From assembly GCA_016508695.1 (NCBI GenBank), contig VNKQ01000004.1, positions 2,232,001 through 2,296,000 of the forward strand: a stretch of DNA of 64,000 nt, in the 5' to 3' direction. The translations under genes and the position numbers were made by a program. Below are positions 23,582 through 33,604 of this stretch, piece by piece. The stretch comes from Hyphodiscus hymeniophilus (taxonomy: Eukaryota > Ascomycota > Leotiomycetes > Helotiales > Hyphodiscaceae). Each line of letters opens with the position of its first letter. Position 1 is the first letter of the stretch. The notes beneath the pieces are model-generated. The model was not told where the DNA came from, did no database searches, and saw nothing but the letters and a program-made list of their open reading frames with translations.

Positions 23582-24653
23582 ATGTCAACAGTCGGCCCGA
23601 CATTGCCCCCTCATCTTCAAAAGCGCAAGCGTTCTTCCTTAGATGGCGAGGATCCCACCTCACCACCCTCCAAAATCCGCGTCGCCTGCTCACCACACGC
23701 CTTCGGACCAGCTCCTCCTCCAACTAATCCACACGAGTTGAGTATACAGGATGAAAGCTCAGGGGACGACTATGGTCCATCAGTTCAAGAGCCTAAGCCG
23801 AAGATAAGCTCTTCTTCGAATAGGGTCCTAGGTCCTGCCCCTCCGCCTGCTAATCCAGATGAGCTCGACCTCCAAGACGACAGCTCAGAAGACGACTGCG
23901 GACCCTCCGCACGGAATGAAGTTACTTCCGCAGTGAAACCTATCCTAGGCCCTGCTCCTCCACCAGCAAACCTCTCCGAGATGCCCTCACATCCGCCCAA
24001 CGACTCCGACTCCTCAGACGATGATTATGGGCCCTCCCTCCCTCCAGCCCCGGTTCCGCCGCCGCAAATCTCCTCCAGCAACGAGCGCAGCGTGACCGCG
24101 AAGAACAAATGCGCTCAGAAACACTCGCCTCGTCCGTAAAGCCGCAGCGTGCAGAATGGATGCTCGCGCCTCCCACAGACAGCGACTGGACGTCCCGCGT
24201 TGATCCCACGAAACTTAAGAACCGCAAGTTCGCAAGTGGGAAAGGGAGTAAAGCACCTGCTGAGAAAAGCGGCGTTAGTGCGATCTGGACTGAGACTCCC
24301 GAGGAGAAGAGGCAGCGATTAGAAGACGAGGTTCTTGGGAGGAAGGACAAATCCTCTTCTTCTACGAGGAAAGAGAAGGGGAGTGGTGATAGTAGAGAGG
24401 ATAGAGAGGCGGAACAGACGGCTAGGAGGATCAGGCAGTATAATGAAAGAAATCGGAATAAGACTTTGATGGACGAGTTCCAGGGTGGTGCCGGAGGAGG
24501 AGCGCAGGAGAAAGAGGATGATCCGAGTAAACGCGGGTTTGATAGAGAGAAGGATATGGCGCTGGGGGAAGGTTGGGCCATGGGCAGAAGAAGGAGATGA
24601 TGGCTAAGGCTGCGGATTTTGGGAGTAGGTTCCAGAAGGGGAAGTATCTGTGA
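23582..24653 (+). pseudogene. GPALPP-motif / DUF3752 protein, reading frame broken twice
   Basis: From ATG 23582 the product shows the family marks: repeated GPAPPP(A/T)NP blocks (about residues 40, 80 and 120) each followed by an acidic DDYGP-type segment. The central QRAQRDREEQMR and AEWMLAPP and the terminal DFGSRFQKGKYL follow. These sit in three frames. The first switch is near 24035-24050, in a CCCT tandem repeat. The second is near 24564-24568, in a run of five Gs, after which the expected C-terminus continues to a TGA at 24651-24653. Neither break can be an intron because the needed excisions are under 30 nt. The gene is either a recent pseudogene or carries indel errors in simple sequence. 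The human relative GPALPP1 is of unknown function. Confidence 0.75.
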
Positions 24654-24824
24654 GTCTTCTCATCGAAGCAGCATGGTTGAGCTTCGATATTTCAACACCG
24701 TCCTCAAATGGGCATTATTTGGCTGCAAATTCAAGCGGGTACTCATGTCGGCCGTCACTCACGAAATCCAAACGGACAAATGGGCGCGTAATAGTCCCGG
24801 AACTCATGGTTCTTGACCGCCATC

Positions 24825-25565
24825 ATGCAGAGCACAATCAAAGCCTCACTCGTCGCCAAAAAGAGCGTACTCGCAACCCCTGGCGTCCGTCAATCTCAGA
24901 AGCCAAGGGCGTGGAAGATTTGCTTGCATTTCAGGTCGCGAGTAGCTGATCGCCTTCGACGAGGAACCGACAGGCCACAAGGAGTCGCACATTCATATGA
25001 ACGGCATCCTACTCGAGCACGCAGCAAGTACATACATCTTGTGAAAATCGCGCGACTATGGAGATAGACAAATACCGGACATGGTATTCGACACTCAGTA
25101 GCCTAGCCCTAGAATTACAAGCCCAGTCGACTCAAGCATCCACACGATCCTAGCGCTCGCTATTCAATAGCGATGGAAAAGTGCAGATACTCTACAAAAT
25201 ATCAGATCTCCCTCCATCCAGAATCCAGATCTCCCCTCCAAACCCCAGTAATAGCAATACAGTACATTTCTCATGGTCTCATCCCATCCCTATCCTCACC
25301 CGCATCCTCACCATTTCAACGGAACAGGCATCAGTATTCCAGCCAGGAGACTTTCCTCCCGGGTATGATATTGATCCGGAACTCGCATGCAGTGAGTGGT
25401 AAACGAAGAGCAGACAGCGAAGTACTTTCTAATCAAACACGACTCCATATTCTTTCTCGTCCTTGATTAGCATTAGGAATTCCCACGCTGGTGACAGAAA
25501 GTCGTGCTGATGCGAGGAAGGATCTGCAGGGTGAGGTTCTACAATATTGGGACTATAGTTTGTGA
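24825..25565 (+). pseudogene. Unidentified coding-like fragments with in-frame stops
   Basis: Protein-like stretches occur in different frames of the plus strand. One starts at ATG 24825 (MQSTIKASLVAKKSVLATPG). A second frame at about 24950-25050 reads FDEEPTGHKESHIHMNGILL. A third covers about 25050-25390 (SDGKVQILYKISDL through FPPGYDIDPEL) with a TAG inside, and a last piece at about 25477-25563 ends EVLQYWDYSL and a stop. Codon usage and protein-like composition suggest one decayed or mis-sequenced gene, possibly with an intron at about 25392-25476. I do not recognise the family. It directly follows the frame-broken GPALPP gene, so both may reflect local decay or local assembly error. Confidence 0.3.
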
Positions 25566-26038
25566 GCTTTGGTCACATTCAGAAAGGTACACATCACGCA
25601 ATCGATCGAAAGTATTTGTAAAGACTTGATTTTGACGCTAGTCTCCAGCGAAGTGAGCTGTAATATAGACCACGCAGTCTACCTCACACCTATTTACAGG
25701 AGTATCCGCCGTGCTATACCATCATCATAGATGTCACACGGATCAAGTGAAGCTTTTCAGCGAAAACTCAATCGGTTCCAGTCATTCCATTCCATTCCGA
25801 GACCTGGCCTGTAGCTCAAAGCCAGCTACCAAAAAATGGCAAGCAAAAAGATCGCTAAAGTGACAGAGAGACGTCGTATGACGAGAGATATCTTTCGTAA
25901 AATATGTGTGTAGAGTCGTGTACGTTCTGTGTCTGTACAATTCGTAGTTCGTGATCATGTGTTATGTCATGTAAGGAGGCATGTGAGATTTGGTGGTGGC
26001 ATCAAAGGATACCTGAAGAACCATGAAAAGTCGCTTTT
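25566..26038. other. Intergenic, RING-gene 3' flank
   Basis: About 470 bp between the coding-like debris and the stop of the RING gene. No ORF or structure is seen beyond the likely 3' UTR of the minus-strand gene. Confidence 0.4.
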
Positions 26039-27702
26039 TCAGCAAGGGAAGCAGCTTATTCGATCAGCTAACCGTACCAGACTCGAGCTGAGAGGGGGAC
26101 GGCTGCAAAGGAGGTCTTCTTCCTTGCCAAGGACCCCCAAGCGAGCTCGTCCAGGAGCACTTAATATTGTCGGCACTCGCATATTGCGGAAGGGGTTGGA
26201 GACATTGGGTCGCCAACTTCTTGGTGCAGCTTGTTCGTCATTTTCGATAGCTCCATCAGCACCTTCACTAGCTTGCGCATCTTGTGCTGTTGCGACATCA
26301 CGACGAGCTGCACGCCTCGAACGTCGATTGGAGCCGTTGAACCCGTGGGTAGCATCGCCAGGTTGAGACATGAATCTCCCCGGGAGGATAAGACGAGGAC
26401 TACCGCGGAGTCCAGTCCACGTTGATGGCGGCGGTTGAGGCATACGACCACTTCTTCGTCGATCAGCTTCTGTGGCTTCAACTTCAGGCCTGGGCTTCGG
26501 AATGTAGTAATCGGCTTTGCAAAGCGGACAGCAGGCACGTCGACTTGTGAGCCAAGGATCTAAACATCCAGCATGGAATGCATGACCGCAAGTCAAACCG
26601 CGAATGTCATCATCTTCTTCTAATGTGTCGATACAGATGGCACAAGAATCTCCCGGATTAGTGAGAAGCTCTGGTGGCACTGCTGTGTGAATGTGATCAT
26701 CATCGTCATCATCATCTTCGCTAGTAGTGGTAATTTGTTTGTTAACCGTGCTGACTGTGGTCGGTACCTGTTCCAAATCGTGGTGCTCTTCGATGGTGGG
26801 TGAACCAGGACCTTTCTCGATGGTGTTTGCATCCATGCTTTTCCTATCATCGCCAAAAGATCCTCCGAGGGCGTTGGTAGGAGCAGAAACAGTGATCTCT
26901 TCTGATCCTGCAGTAGGTGGCCGAGTGTTGACAGAGTGCTTCGTCCCGACTGGCGACGTAGGCATTACACCATCTACATCTCTCACACTTCCTGCACGAC
27001 TGGGTGGTGCAGTCACACCGCCAGCTGTTGGTAGACCTTCCATTGCACGAGTGGCTACCCAGTTCTTGTACTTTGCCAAGGGAAATCGCTCATTGACCTC
27101 GTCCATGGTCATCAACTTCTTTTCCCTTCTCCGGCGATGAGGTCTTGTTGGCATATTTTCGAGATTGATGGGGTCAACTTCTTCACCATTTCGTATCGCA
27201 CGGTTGCGTGCATTATATCGGAAGCAGTACTTAACTCCAACAATAATCCTGAAGCCGATGTCAGTCTCTCATTCTAACCTCGATGTTAATTGTCACAACT
27301 AACCATAGATTTGTGAACACAACACCAAAGCCCAATGCAACAAAGAAGAGCAGTGGGGAACTTGTAGGGCCATTCGAGCCACTCTTCGACGATGTTGACA
27401 CGGACGGGGCAGCAGATGTCGAGGTTGGAGATGTCAAAGGAGTCGGAGTCGCATTTGGTAATATCGTCGTCGATTGTGTACCCTGTCAATGTCCAAATTA
27501 GAATCAATTCATGCGAGCTCTAAAAAGTGCATAGATCATGTTTGTAATTCGATGAAGGTTGGATGATATGGAACATTCCACTGTAAGGGCATTCATTTCG
27601 GGGTGTGATTGTCGCTGGATTACTTACATCAAGACCACGTCCCTGCAAACCTCGTTCCACCACATGTAAGACCTCGACCATAACTTGGTGAATGATGGCC
27701 AT
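26039..27702 (-). CDS. Single-pass membrane RING-H2 ubiquitin ligase
   Basis: Exons 27702-27628, 27482-27304 and 27248-26039 give 487 residues. A Thr/Ser/Pro-rich segment (about 26-65, likely lumenal or extracellular) precedes one membrane helix at about 67-90 (LLFFVALGFGVVFTNLWIIV) and a basic juxtamembrane region (RYNARNRAIR). A RING-H2 finger lies at about 285-330: CAIC, then CGHAFH, CLDPWL, CPLC, i.e. C3H2C3 spacing. A run of Asp precedes the RING. Such proteins act as E2-dependent ubiquitin ligases on endomembranes; the substrate is unknown. No cleavable signal peptide is evident, so the topology is inferred. Identity beyond the RING-H2 class is not claimed. Confidence 0.85.
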
Positions 27703-29513
27703 CTTGTCCGTGTTATCTCAGCTTGCTGCTGTTGCGGCACGGCGAGTAGTCGGAAGCGCGGTAAACCCGATGGCCTGCAAGAAGGCGCCTCCACTAAATC
27801 GAGAGAATGACGAACGGCGTTGAAGACATTCGATACCGATATATGTGAAGTATCTATCGCAAGATCCCGCCTTTCAAGGTAGTCAATTTGTAGGATTGAA
27901 AAGTTGTGAGGTTGTGAGGTTGTGGTAGAGGTTGGAGGCTGGAGGTTGTTTGGGGCAGGAAGCTGCGACGCTGCGAACGTAAAGAAGAAGGCGCTCTTGA
28001 TTCCTGATTTAGCGAGTCATCGGCGTTACGAAGTAAAATGGAGGGTTCGGACGAGTCCAGCCTTTCCTTCCCGCCTTTCGCTTTCTGCCGCGCAGATACG
28101 GAGGTGGAAGATACTCGATAACGAAAACAACAAGTGATTATTGCATGATTTTGTTCCCATACAATAATTCTGGGATACTTCATAGACTGTCCGTCCTTTC
28201 TTGGATAAAGGAGAGAGAAAAAGGAGGAGTAGCAGAAACCAAAGTGTGGTGTGATACAAGCAGCTGGCAGCGCAGTGGGATGTCAAACACGGGCAGCACG
28301 GGCACTGTCTGAGAGTTGGTTGACGGACAAAGAAAGAGGGGGCGAATCGTCTGTCTTGGGTTTAGGACCAACCCTCCAGCATCCAGATTAGGGGGAGGTG
28401 GTAAGGTGGGTGGAGAGTGTGCGGGATGATGAGGAGTTAGGTACTAGGTATGTGTGTGTGTATTTGTATTTGACACCAGAATATCAATTCCTTATCGCTT
28501 TGGGCAATCATCTGCATGCAGACCATTGAGGCATGACCATGACAGTTCATGGTCTTAGCTATTGTCATGAAGCCATTCAATCCAACCCGGCCACTTCAGC
28601 ACTTCAGTGTTTGCCATTCTCACAATTGACACCAAGGCCCTGTTGATTCTGCTGTCTTTGTCGTGCCGAGGAAGGATGCATCTTTGAGCCATTTGTTTTC
28701 TGTGTGTTTCTGTGTGCAGTGGTGCAGTGGTGCAGTGGGACAGTATCGCCACACGACGCTTGCAAGTTGAAGAAGCAGGGTCCCTCGTGAGTGAGGTATT
28801 AAGGAGGAGGTGGATGAGGAAGGACATGAGAATCAGGAGGTGAATGCTGCAAAGCCATAATCAATTCTCGAGGTGGTACAAGTCGCAACCGTTGGCAGAT
28901 CTCGGGTTTATATTTAACCCAGACACCTGGGTCCAACCCATCTATCTCCATCCCATGCCATTGCGTTGCGTTGCGATATCGACATGGCCCCGACTGATCT
29001 TCATTTCGCTGTGCTTTCATTGTTGTACAGTACACTCCATCCGCACGGGGCTTCATCCAGCTATCTTAAATTGTTGATGTAGGCACTAGAACAAATCAAC
29101 AACTCGTAGCAATGGATCTAATGAATAATAATCCTCAAGCATAGAAAACAAGCCTTCCATATCATCATACATCCGTAGTCATCATATGTCTGCCCTTGCC
29201 CTTGTAGCCGCTACGATGATCTGCCTTCAAAAACAAGCTTCGACAGCTTCGCGCTTGCGACGATGCACTACGGTAATCCTCTTCCGCCTGCTCGTCCGCC
29301 ACTCCTCTCATCCTGCCCTCCCATTTGGCAGCATCAACATCAAAGGGTCATTACCCCTCTGCTAGCGAGAGAACTACTTGCCCAGGTCAAGTGCACAAGC
29401 ATACTACAGCGGGAAATCATCTTTCCGCGCCAGCCAAGATAACATTGGAGATACACTCCGGACTTCGATCACTTGGCTTGGACTGATTGTACCGGCAGCT
29501 CACATCGCCACAC
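27703..29513. other. 1.8 kb divergent intergenic region
   Basis: This separates the divergent RING-H2 and cyclophilin genes and holds both promoters. A short GT-rich run is at about 28450-28470, and GTGCAGTG-type repeats are at about 28715-28742. Several short ORFs show no domain. No RNA gene was recognised. Confidence 0.45.
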
Positions 29514-30617
29514 ATGGCTCCCACCAGACTACCAGACTCGGGAAACCCACTGTACGCTTCCCCTCGCAGGCGATGGTCACGAGATCGGAGCTGACATGAG
29601 AACAGAGTTTTCTTTGATATTACACTTGGAGGTCAGTGCAAGATCTCTCGCAGTTCTTGATTCACATCATCCGATGTCTCTTCTGGGTCGCGAGAAGAAT
29701 CTTCTCTTTCACGCACGTGACTTGACTATTCTCTGCCTTCGTCCATAGAGGTCTCCTAACTTTACCAAATACGTGCACTAATACTCCTTGACAGGCGAGC
29801 CACTGGGTCGTATCCAATTCGAGCTCTTCGCAGATGTCGTCCCCAAGACTGCGGAGAACTTCCGTCAATTTTGCACTGGCGAGACAAAGAACCATCTTGG
29901 TAGACCACAGGGGTACAAAGGCAGCAAGTTTCATCGAATCGTACGTTTCTACTCCGGTCTTCTTTGAGAGGAAGTCTCTCCTTTTCATGCGTCTGGACTC
30001 GGCTCCAGACTTTGATATAGACTCGTGACAAAGAAAGGATGGACACTACTGTGGCGTACCATACTTCTGGGATGAGGTCAAATGGACAGGCAACACTCAC
30101 TCTTGCCTCGGCAGGGTACCAACATGCTGGGAACGAGGCTAACTCTCCTGTTAGATCAAAGACTTCATGTGCCAAGGCGGAGATTTCCTGAATGGTGATG
30201 GCACGGGCTCAACGTGTATCTATGGCTTGAAGACGTTTGACGATGAGAATTTCATCCTCAAGCATAAGGAGCCGGGTCTTTTGTCCATGGCCGTAAGTGT
30301 TACACTCGTCATTCTCATCTACACTTTCACGTATTCCCAGTAGCGAGGTATCGCAAGGCGTTGCAGGCACCCTCCTTTACAAATAAGCAAGTGAGTCAAA
30401 CTAACGAAGAAACCAGAACGCAGGACCCAACGGTAATGGCTCTCAATTCTTCATCACCACCGTCCCGACCCCTTTCCTAGACGGCAAACACGTCGTCTTT
30501 GGAAAGGTGTTTGATGGTATGGACGTAGTGCGCAAGATGGAGCACACGAAGACAGGATATCGTGGGAAGGAGATCCCTAATCTCGACGTTGTAATAAGTG
30601 CCTGTGGTGAGATGTGA
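29514..30617 (+). CDS. Cyclophilin H-type peptidyl-prolyl isomerase
   Basis: Five exons (29514-29551, 29606-29631, 29795-29940, 30155-30292, 30417-30617) encode 182 residues, a single cyclophilin domain. The order is GNPLVFFDITLGGEPLGRI, VPKTAENFRQFCTGE, the catalytic-region KFHR, then QGGDF, SMANAGPNGNGSQFFIT, HVVFGKV and the terminal CGEM. The N-terminus, the NHLGRPQGYKGS insert and length match the snRNP-associated cyclophilin H (USA-CyP, Neurospora/Aspergillus Cyp3). That protein binds the U4/U6 particle in the nucleus. The exon 2 of 26 nt carries DITLGG and is only found by splice reasoning. Four introns in 549 coding bases is high for this window. Confidence 0.92.
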
Positions 30618-30934
30618 GGCTCCGAAGTACAAAATTCTGTACCGGCCTCGGCATTTGGGAGTGTTTGCGAGCAGGAAATTGGGGTGGTGGATCCCGTGAT
30701 GTGGAGGGAGCTGCAGCAATTGACGATATGCGGATGACTACGAGGAAGAGATCTTGAAGGAACAAACTTCGCTTGTGAAGACATCGCACAATGTCCTCCT
30801 ATGCTGCGAATTCAGAGAGACCCGCGTGTACGAACAAACCCTGCTGTATTGACGGCACTTTGATCCTTGATCACGGGATAGCATAAACTCGAATCAGATC
30901 CAATCAAGCCCATTCAGAAATTCCACCATCAAGT

Positions 30935-30995
30935 ATCAGAATCAGAATCAGAATCAGAATCAGAATCAGAATCAGAATCAGAATCAGAATCAGAA
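30935..30995. repeat. (ATCAGA)n hexanucleotide microsatellite, about 10 units
   Basis: Ten near-perfect copies of ATCAGA lie between cyclophilin and the glycine-rich gene. Such tracts vary in length between strains. Confidence 0.9.
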
Positions 30996-31253
30996 CACAG
31001 TCACACAAATCCCACCCCAGGGCATCTATCACTCACTCACTCACCATTACATGACTAACAAACACCCCCCACCAAGTCCAAGTCCAACCCTCTATTAAAA
31101 CCACCACATCTCCTCTCCCTCTCCTTCTCCCTCTCCCCCCTCTTCCTCTTAATCCATTTCCCACTTCCCATTCTCAAACCCAGACCTTCAAACCCAACGA
31201 CCAACAACCAGACATAAAAAACCAACAGTCATATCTCACCAGCTACAGATACC

Positions 31254-31290
31254 GCTACAGCTACAGCTACAGCTACAGCTACAGCTACAC
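31254..31290. repeat. (CTACAG)n hexanucleotide microsatellite, 6 units
   Basis: Six copies of CTACAG end 20 bp before the ATG at 31310, probably in the 5' leader. CAG and CTAC units repeated here could also act as decoy 3' splice sites. Confidence 0.85.
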
Positions 31291-31309
31291 TCACCACACA
31301 CGCACGACA

Positions 31310-31816
31310 ATGTCGGGATTCGGTTGGCCTTATGAGCGGGCCTCCTATCGCGATGAGCCGGGAGATGAGCCGGGAGGCTATAGGGGAGTGCCAGGGCATG
31401 AGCAGCGAAGACGCGAGCTTGAAGAGATTAGAGCTATGGGAATTAGTGGCCTTCGACCCCTCGGAGGCATGGGAGGGGGTGGGTTCGGAGGACGGGATCT
31501 GGGAGGACGTGACCTTGGAGGTCTCCGAGGTATGCGAGGGGGTGATCTCGGAGGGGCTGGGTTTGGAGGACGGGGCCTTAGAGGAGGCTATGGAGGGGGT
31601 GGGTTGGGAGGACGTGATCTGGGAGGCTTTGGAGGTATGAGAAATAGTGACCTTGGAGGATCCTATGGAGGCTATGGAGGCTATGGAGGCTCGAGAGGTG
31701 GTCCCACTGACAACCGTTTCGGAGTCGACCTAGAATCAAATGCTCCGAATAATGCAGCATTTGACGATTGCCTAGGTCCGGAGTGGTGGGTACCGCCGGG
31801 AAGGGGAAGAATGTAG
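31310..31816 (+). CDS. Glycine-rich repeat protein
   Basis: A single exon of 168 residues. The first 50 residues are charged (many E and R), and residues about 52-132 are about half glycine. That region is built from repeats of the type GG(R/F)DLGG, GGYGG and GGFGG, and the DNA is correspondingly repetitive in GGAGG. The last 35 residues are non-repetitive (VDLESNAPNNAAF, GPEWWVPPGRGRM) and look conserved. No signal peptide, RNA-recognition motif or membrane segment is visible. Arg-Gly content suggests a possible RNA-binding or condensate-forming protein, but that is inference. It starts just after the CTACAG repeat. Confidence 0.7.
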   Translation: MSGFGWPYERASYRDEPGDEPGGYRGVPGHEQRRRELEEIRAMGISGLRPLGGMGGGGFGGRDLGGRDLGGLRGMRGGDLGGAGFGGRGLRGGYGGGGLGGRDLGGFGGMRNSDLGGSYGGYGGYGGSRGGPTDNRFGVDLESNAPNNAAFDDCLGPEWWVPPGRGRM

Positions 31817-32242
31817 TATATGGTGTTTCAGTGGTAGTTAGGTTAGGTCTCACTTCGTTGAGCTTTGAAGTCGGAATTGGTCTCTGACACTCTATCGATA
31901 TATCTATGAAAAGCAGTCATGTTGAGTCACGTTCGCTTGACCGAGTCAGAAATGTAAAGACAAATGTATGTATTACAATCTATGTATGCTTCTCATCAAG
32001 AGAGTAGGTCAGTCCAAGGGCGTATGTACATCGAATCAGAGATATGTGTCGAAACTCCCGTCCATGCACCCCCTTCTTTTTGTTCTCCATAAGGCAAGCT
32101 CCCAAAATGCCTGTCCAACTCTTTGAATCACTTCTTCCAATGCACTTTTTTAATGAACGCTTCAAGACTTTCAACCCGTGCCCGAAGTTTTCCCTTTCAT
32201 GCAAGGTCCTGGGAAGCTTGCATCAGCCGCAGGGCAAGACAT
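31817..32242. other. Convergent 3' flanks
   Basis: The 426 bp between the stops of the glycine-rich gene (+) and the LPMO-like gene (-) should hold two 3' UTRs. Nothing else is seen. Confidence 0.5.
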
Positions 32243-33604
32243 TCAAGGTCGAATGACGCGACCACGAACCTTGAACTCATGCCGAGCACCAAGGGTATAA
32301 GCCTGGATGGGGGCGCTAACGACGTCAGATGCGGGCGAGAGAAAAGGCACGAGAGGTGGAACACTGGAGCCGGAAGTTTGGGGAGCAGCTGCAGCACCCA
32401 AGGAAGCTGCTAAGCTCTGAGTGGGGGCTGGTGAGTAGGTTGCGGTTGGGGCTGGTGTAGATGGTGAGCCTCTATTTAGTGCAGAGCTGGAAGCACCGCC
32501 GTTGGCCGTCTCAGTGATTGTGATTGTCTCGGTTTCGGCTCCTACAGTGGCTGTGACTGTCACCGTGACGAAGCCACCAGCTACTGAACTTGACTGGGAG
32601 ACTGTTGACATCGATCGGGAGCTCGCTGAGTCGGATGGTGAAGCTGGTGAAGTAGCTCTGGAAGAAGCAACGGAACCCACGAAAGTCGGTGTGGGACTAC
32701 CACTGGCGAACGACTGTGGAGATGCTGTAGGGTTGACGAGAAACTGATTTGACACCTGGTCTGCGACAGCAGCGTGGTTTAGGTCCTGGCCGAAAAAGAA
32801 ATTGACTGATTCAGCTTTCGAGTTTGAGCTTGGAGTCAGAACTATGTCCATGCAGGAGGTGTAGCTTTGATTTGTTGCCACTTTGCCAGTGTTGTCGAGT
32901 GTTGGCCACTCCCAGACCCAGTAGAGCGTGTAGTTGCCTGTTGCGGTGGTGGGAATCTGGACGTCGGTTTGGCAATAGAGATCCTTTCCTCCCAGCGTAT
33001 CGGGGGTGTGAGGGAACTTAGCCTGTCTGGCAATGGAGATTGGGCTGTTGTTGATTTGGTAGCATTGTCCATCGTCGAAGTAGCGTGTAGCGAGGAGAGC
33101 ACCCCGAGCATCGCCTCCTGTACCGGCCTCGTTCCACACTCTGTGAATGCCGAGGTAGGTATCGCTGTTCGAGGCCTTTTCCGTGCCGTAGACAAAGACT
33201 GTTCCACTGCCTTCTGGTTTTCCGACAGGAATTTGCGGTTGAGTGACGTGACCGTTTTCTCCGTATCGCATTGCAACACGGTTTCCTGGTGAGGCGACTA
33301 GAGAAGGGTTTCCCGGTGTTTGTACTCCGATCATCTGAGTACTCTTACACATGAGATCTGTCGCCAGGATTGCGTTTCCGGTTGCTCTTCCGTCGGGAGG
33401 AAGTAGGTACACGTTGCCGGCATCAGGATCAACGCCTGCGGTTCGGTCAACGAGACCTCGTGGGTACCCTGGGGCTCCGACGAAGGTTCCGTTCGGTGCG
33501 ATGACTGAGAGTTGTTCCAGCCAAGTGTGAGCTTGGATTGTGGTTGTGCAGGCTAACAGCGAGAAGACCGATAAGCCTGACGAGAGAGTATATCTGTACT
33601 TCAT
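32243..33604 (-). CDS. Secreted LPMO-like protein (DUF7492 type)
   Basis: A single exon of 453 residues. A signal peptide (about 1-25) is followed by the mature start H26-T-W, a histidine exactly where copper monooxygenases expose their first ligand. Further marks are a second candidate ligand in GENGHV (H119), Cys residues at 86 and in the GQCYQIN, YCQTD and SCMDI regions, and YTLYWVWEWP, like the core strand of fungal LPMOs. The tail from about 290 is Ser/Thr/Ala/Pro-rich and likely O-glycosylated; no GPI signal is evident. I associate this with the uncharacterised fungal DUF7492 secreted family from memory. Lytic polysaccharide monooxygenase activity is inference from the His placement, not shown. 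Confidence 0.8.
   Translation of the reverse strand: MKYRYTLSSGLSVFSLLACTTTIQAHTWLEQLSVIAPNGTFVGAPGYPRGLVDRTAGVDPDAGNVYLLPPDGRATGNAILATDLMCKSTQMIGVQTPGNPSLVASPGNRVAMRYGENGHVTQPQIPVGKPEGSGTVFVYGTEKASNSDTYLGIHRVWNEAGTGGDARGALLATRYFDDGQCYQINNSPISIARQAKFPHTPDTLGGKDLYCQTDVQIPTTATGNYTLYWVWEWPTLDNTGKVATNQSYTSCMDIVLTPSSNSKAESVNFFFGQDLNHAAVADQVSNQFLVNPTASPQSFASGSPTPTFVGSVASSRATSPASPSDSASSRSMSTVSQSSSVAGGFVTVTVTATVGAETETITITETANGGASSSALNRGSPSTPAPTATYSPAPTQSLAASLGAAAAPQTSGSSVPPLVPFLSPASDVVSAPIQAYTLGARHEFKVRGRVIRP

Larger units (their letters stand above)
30618..31309. other. Intergenic with two hexanucleotide repeats
   Basis: About 690 bp of C/T/A-rich sequence leading to the glycine-rich gene. It holds the ATCAGA and CTACAG repeats listed separately. 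The long pyrimidine stretch at 31100-31190 looks like promoter and 5' leader. Confidence 0.5.

Noticed and set aside
24619..24816. ORF directly after the GPALPP gene
   Set aside because: Starts inside the expected 3' end of the broken gene and has no family features.
32824..33292. ORFs on the plus strand inside the LPMO-like gene
   Set aside because: They are shadows of the long minus-strand coding frame.
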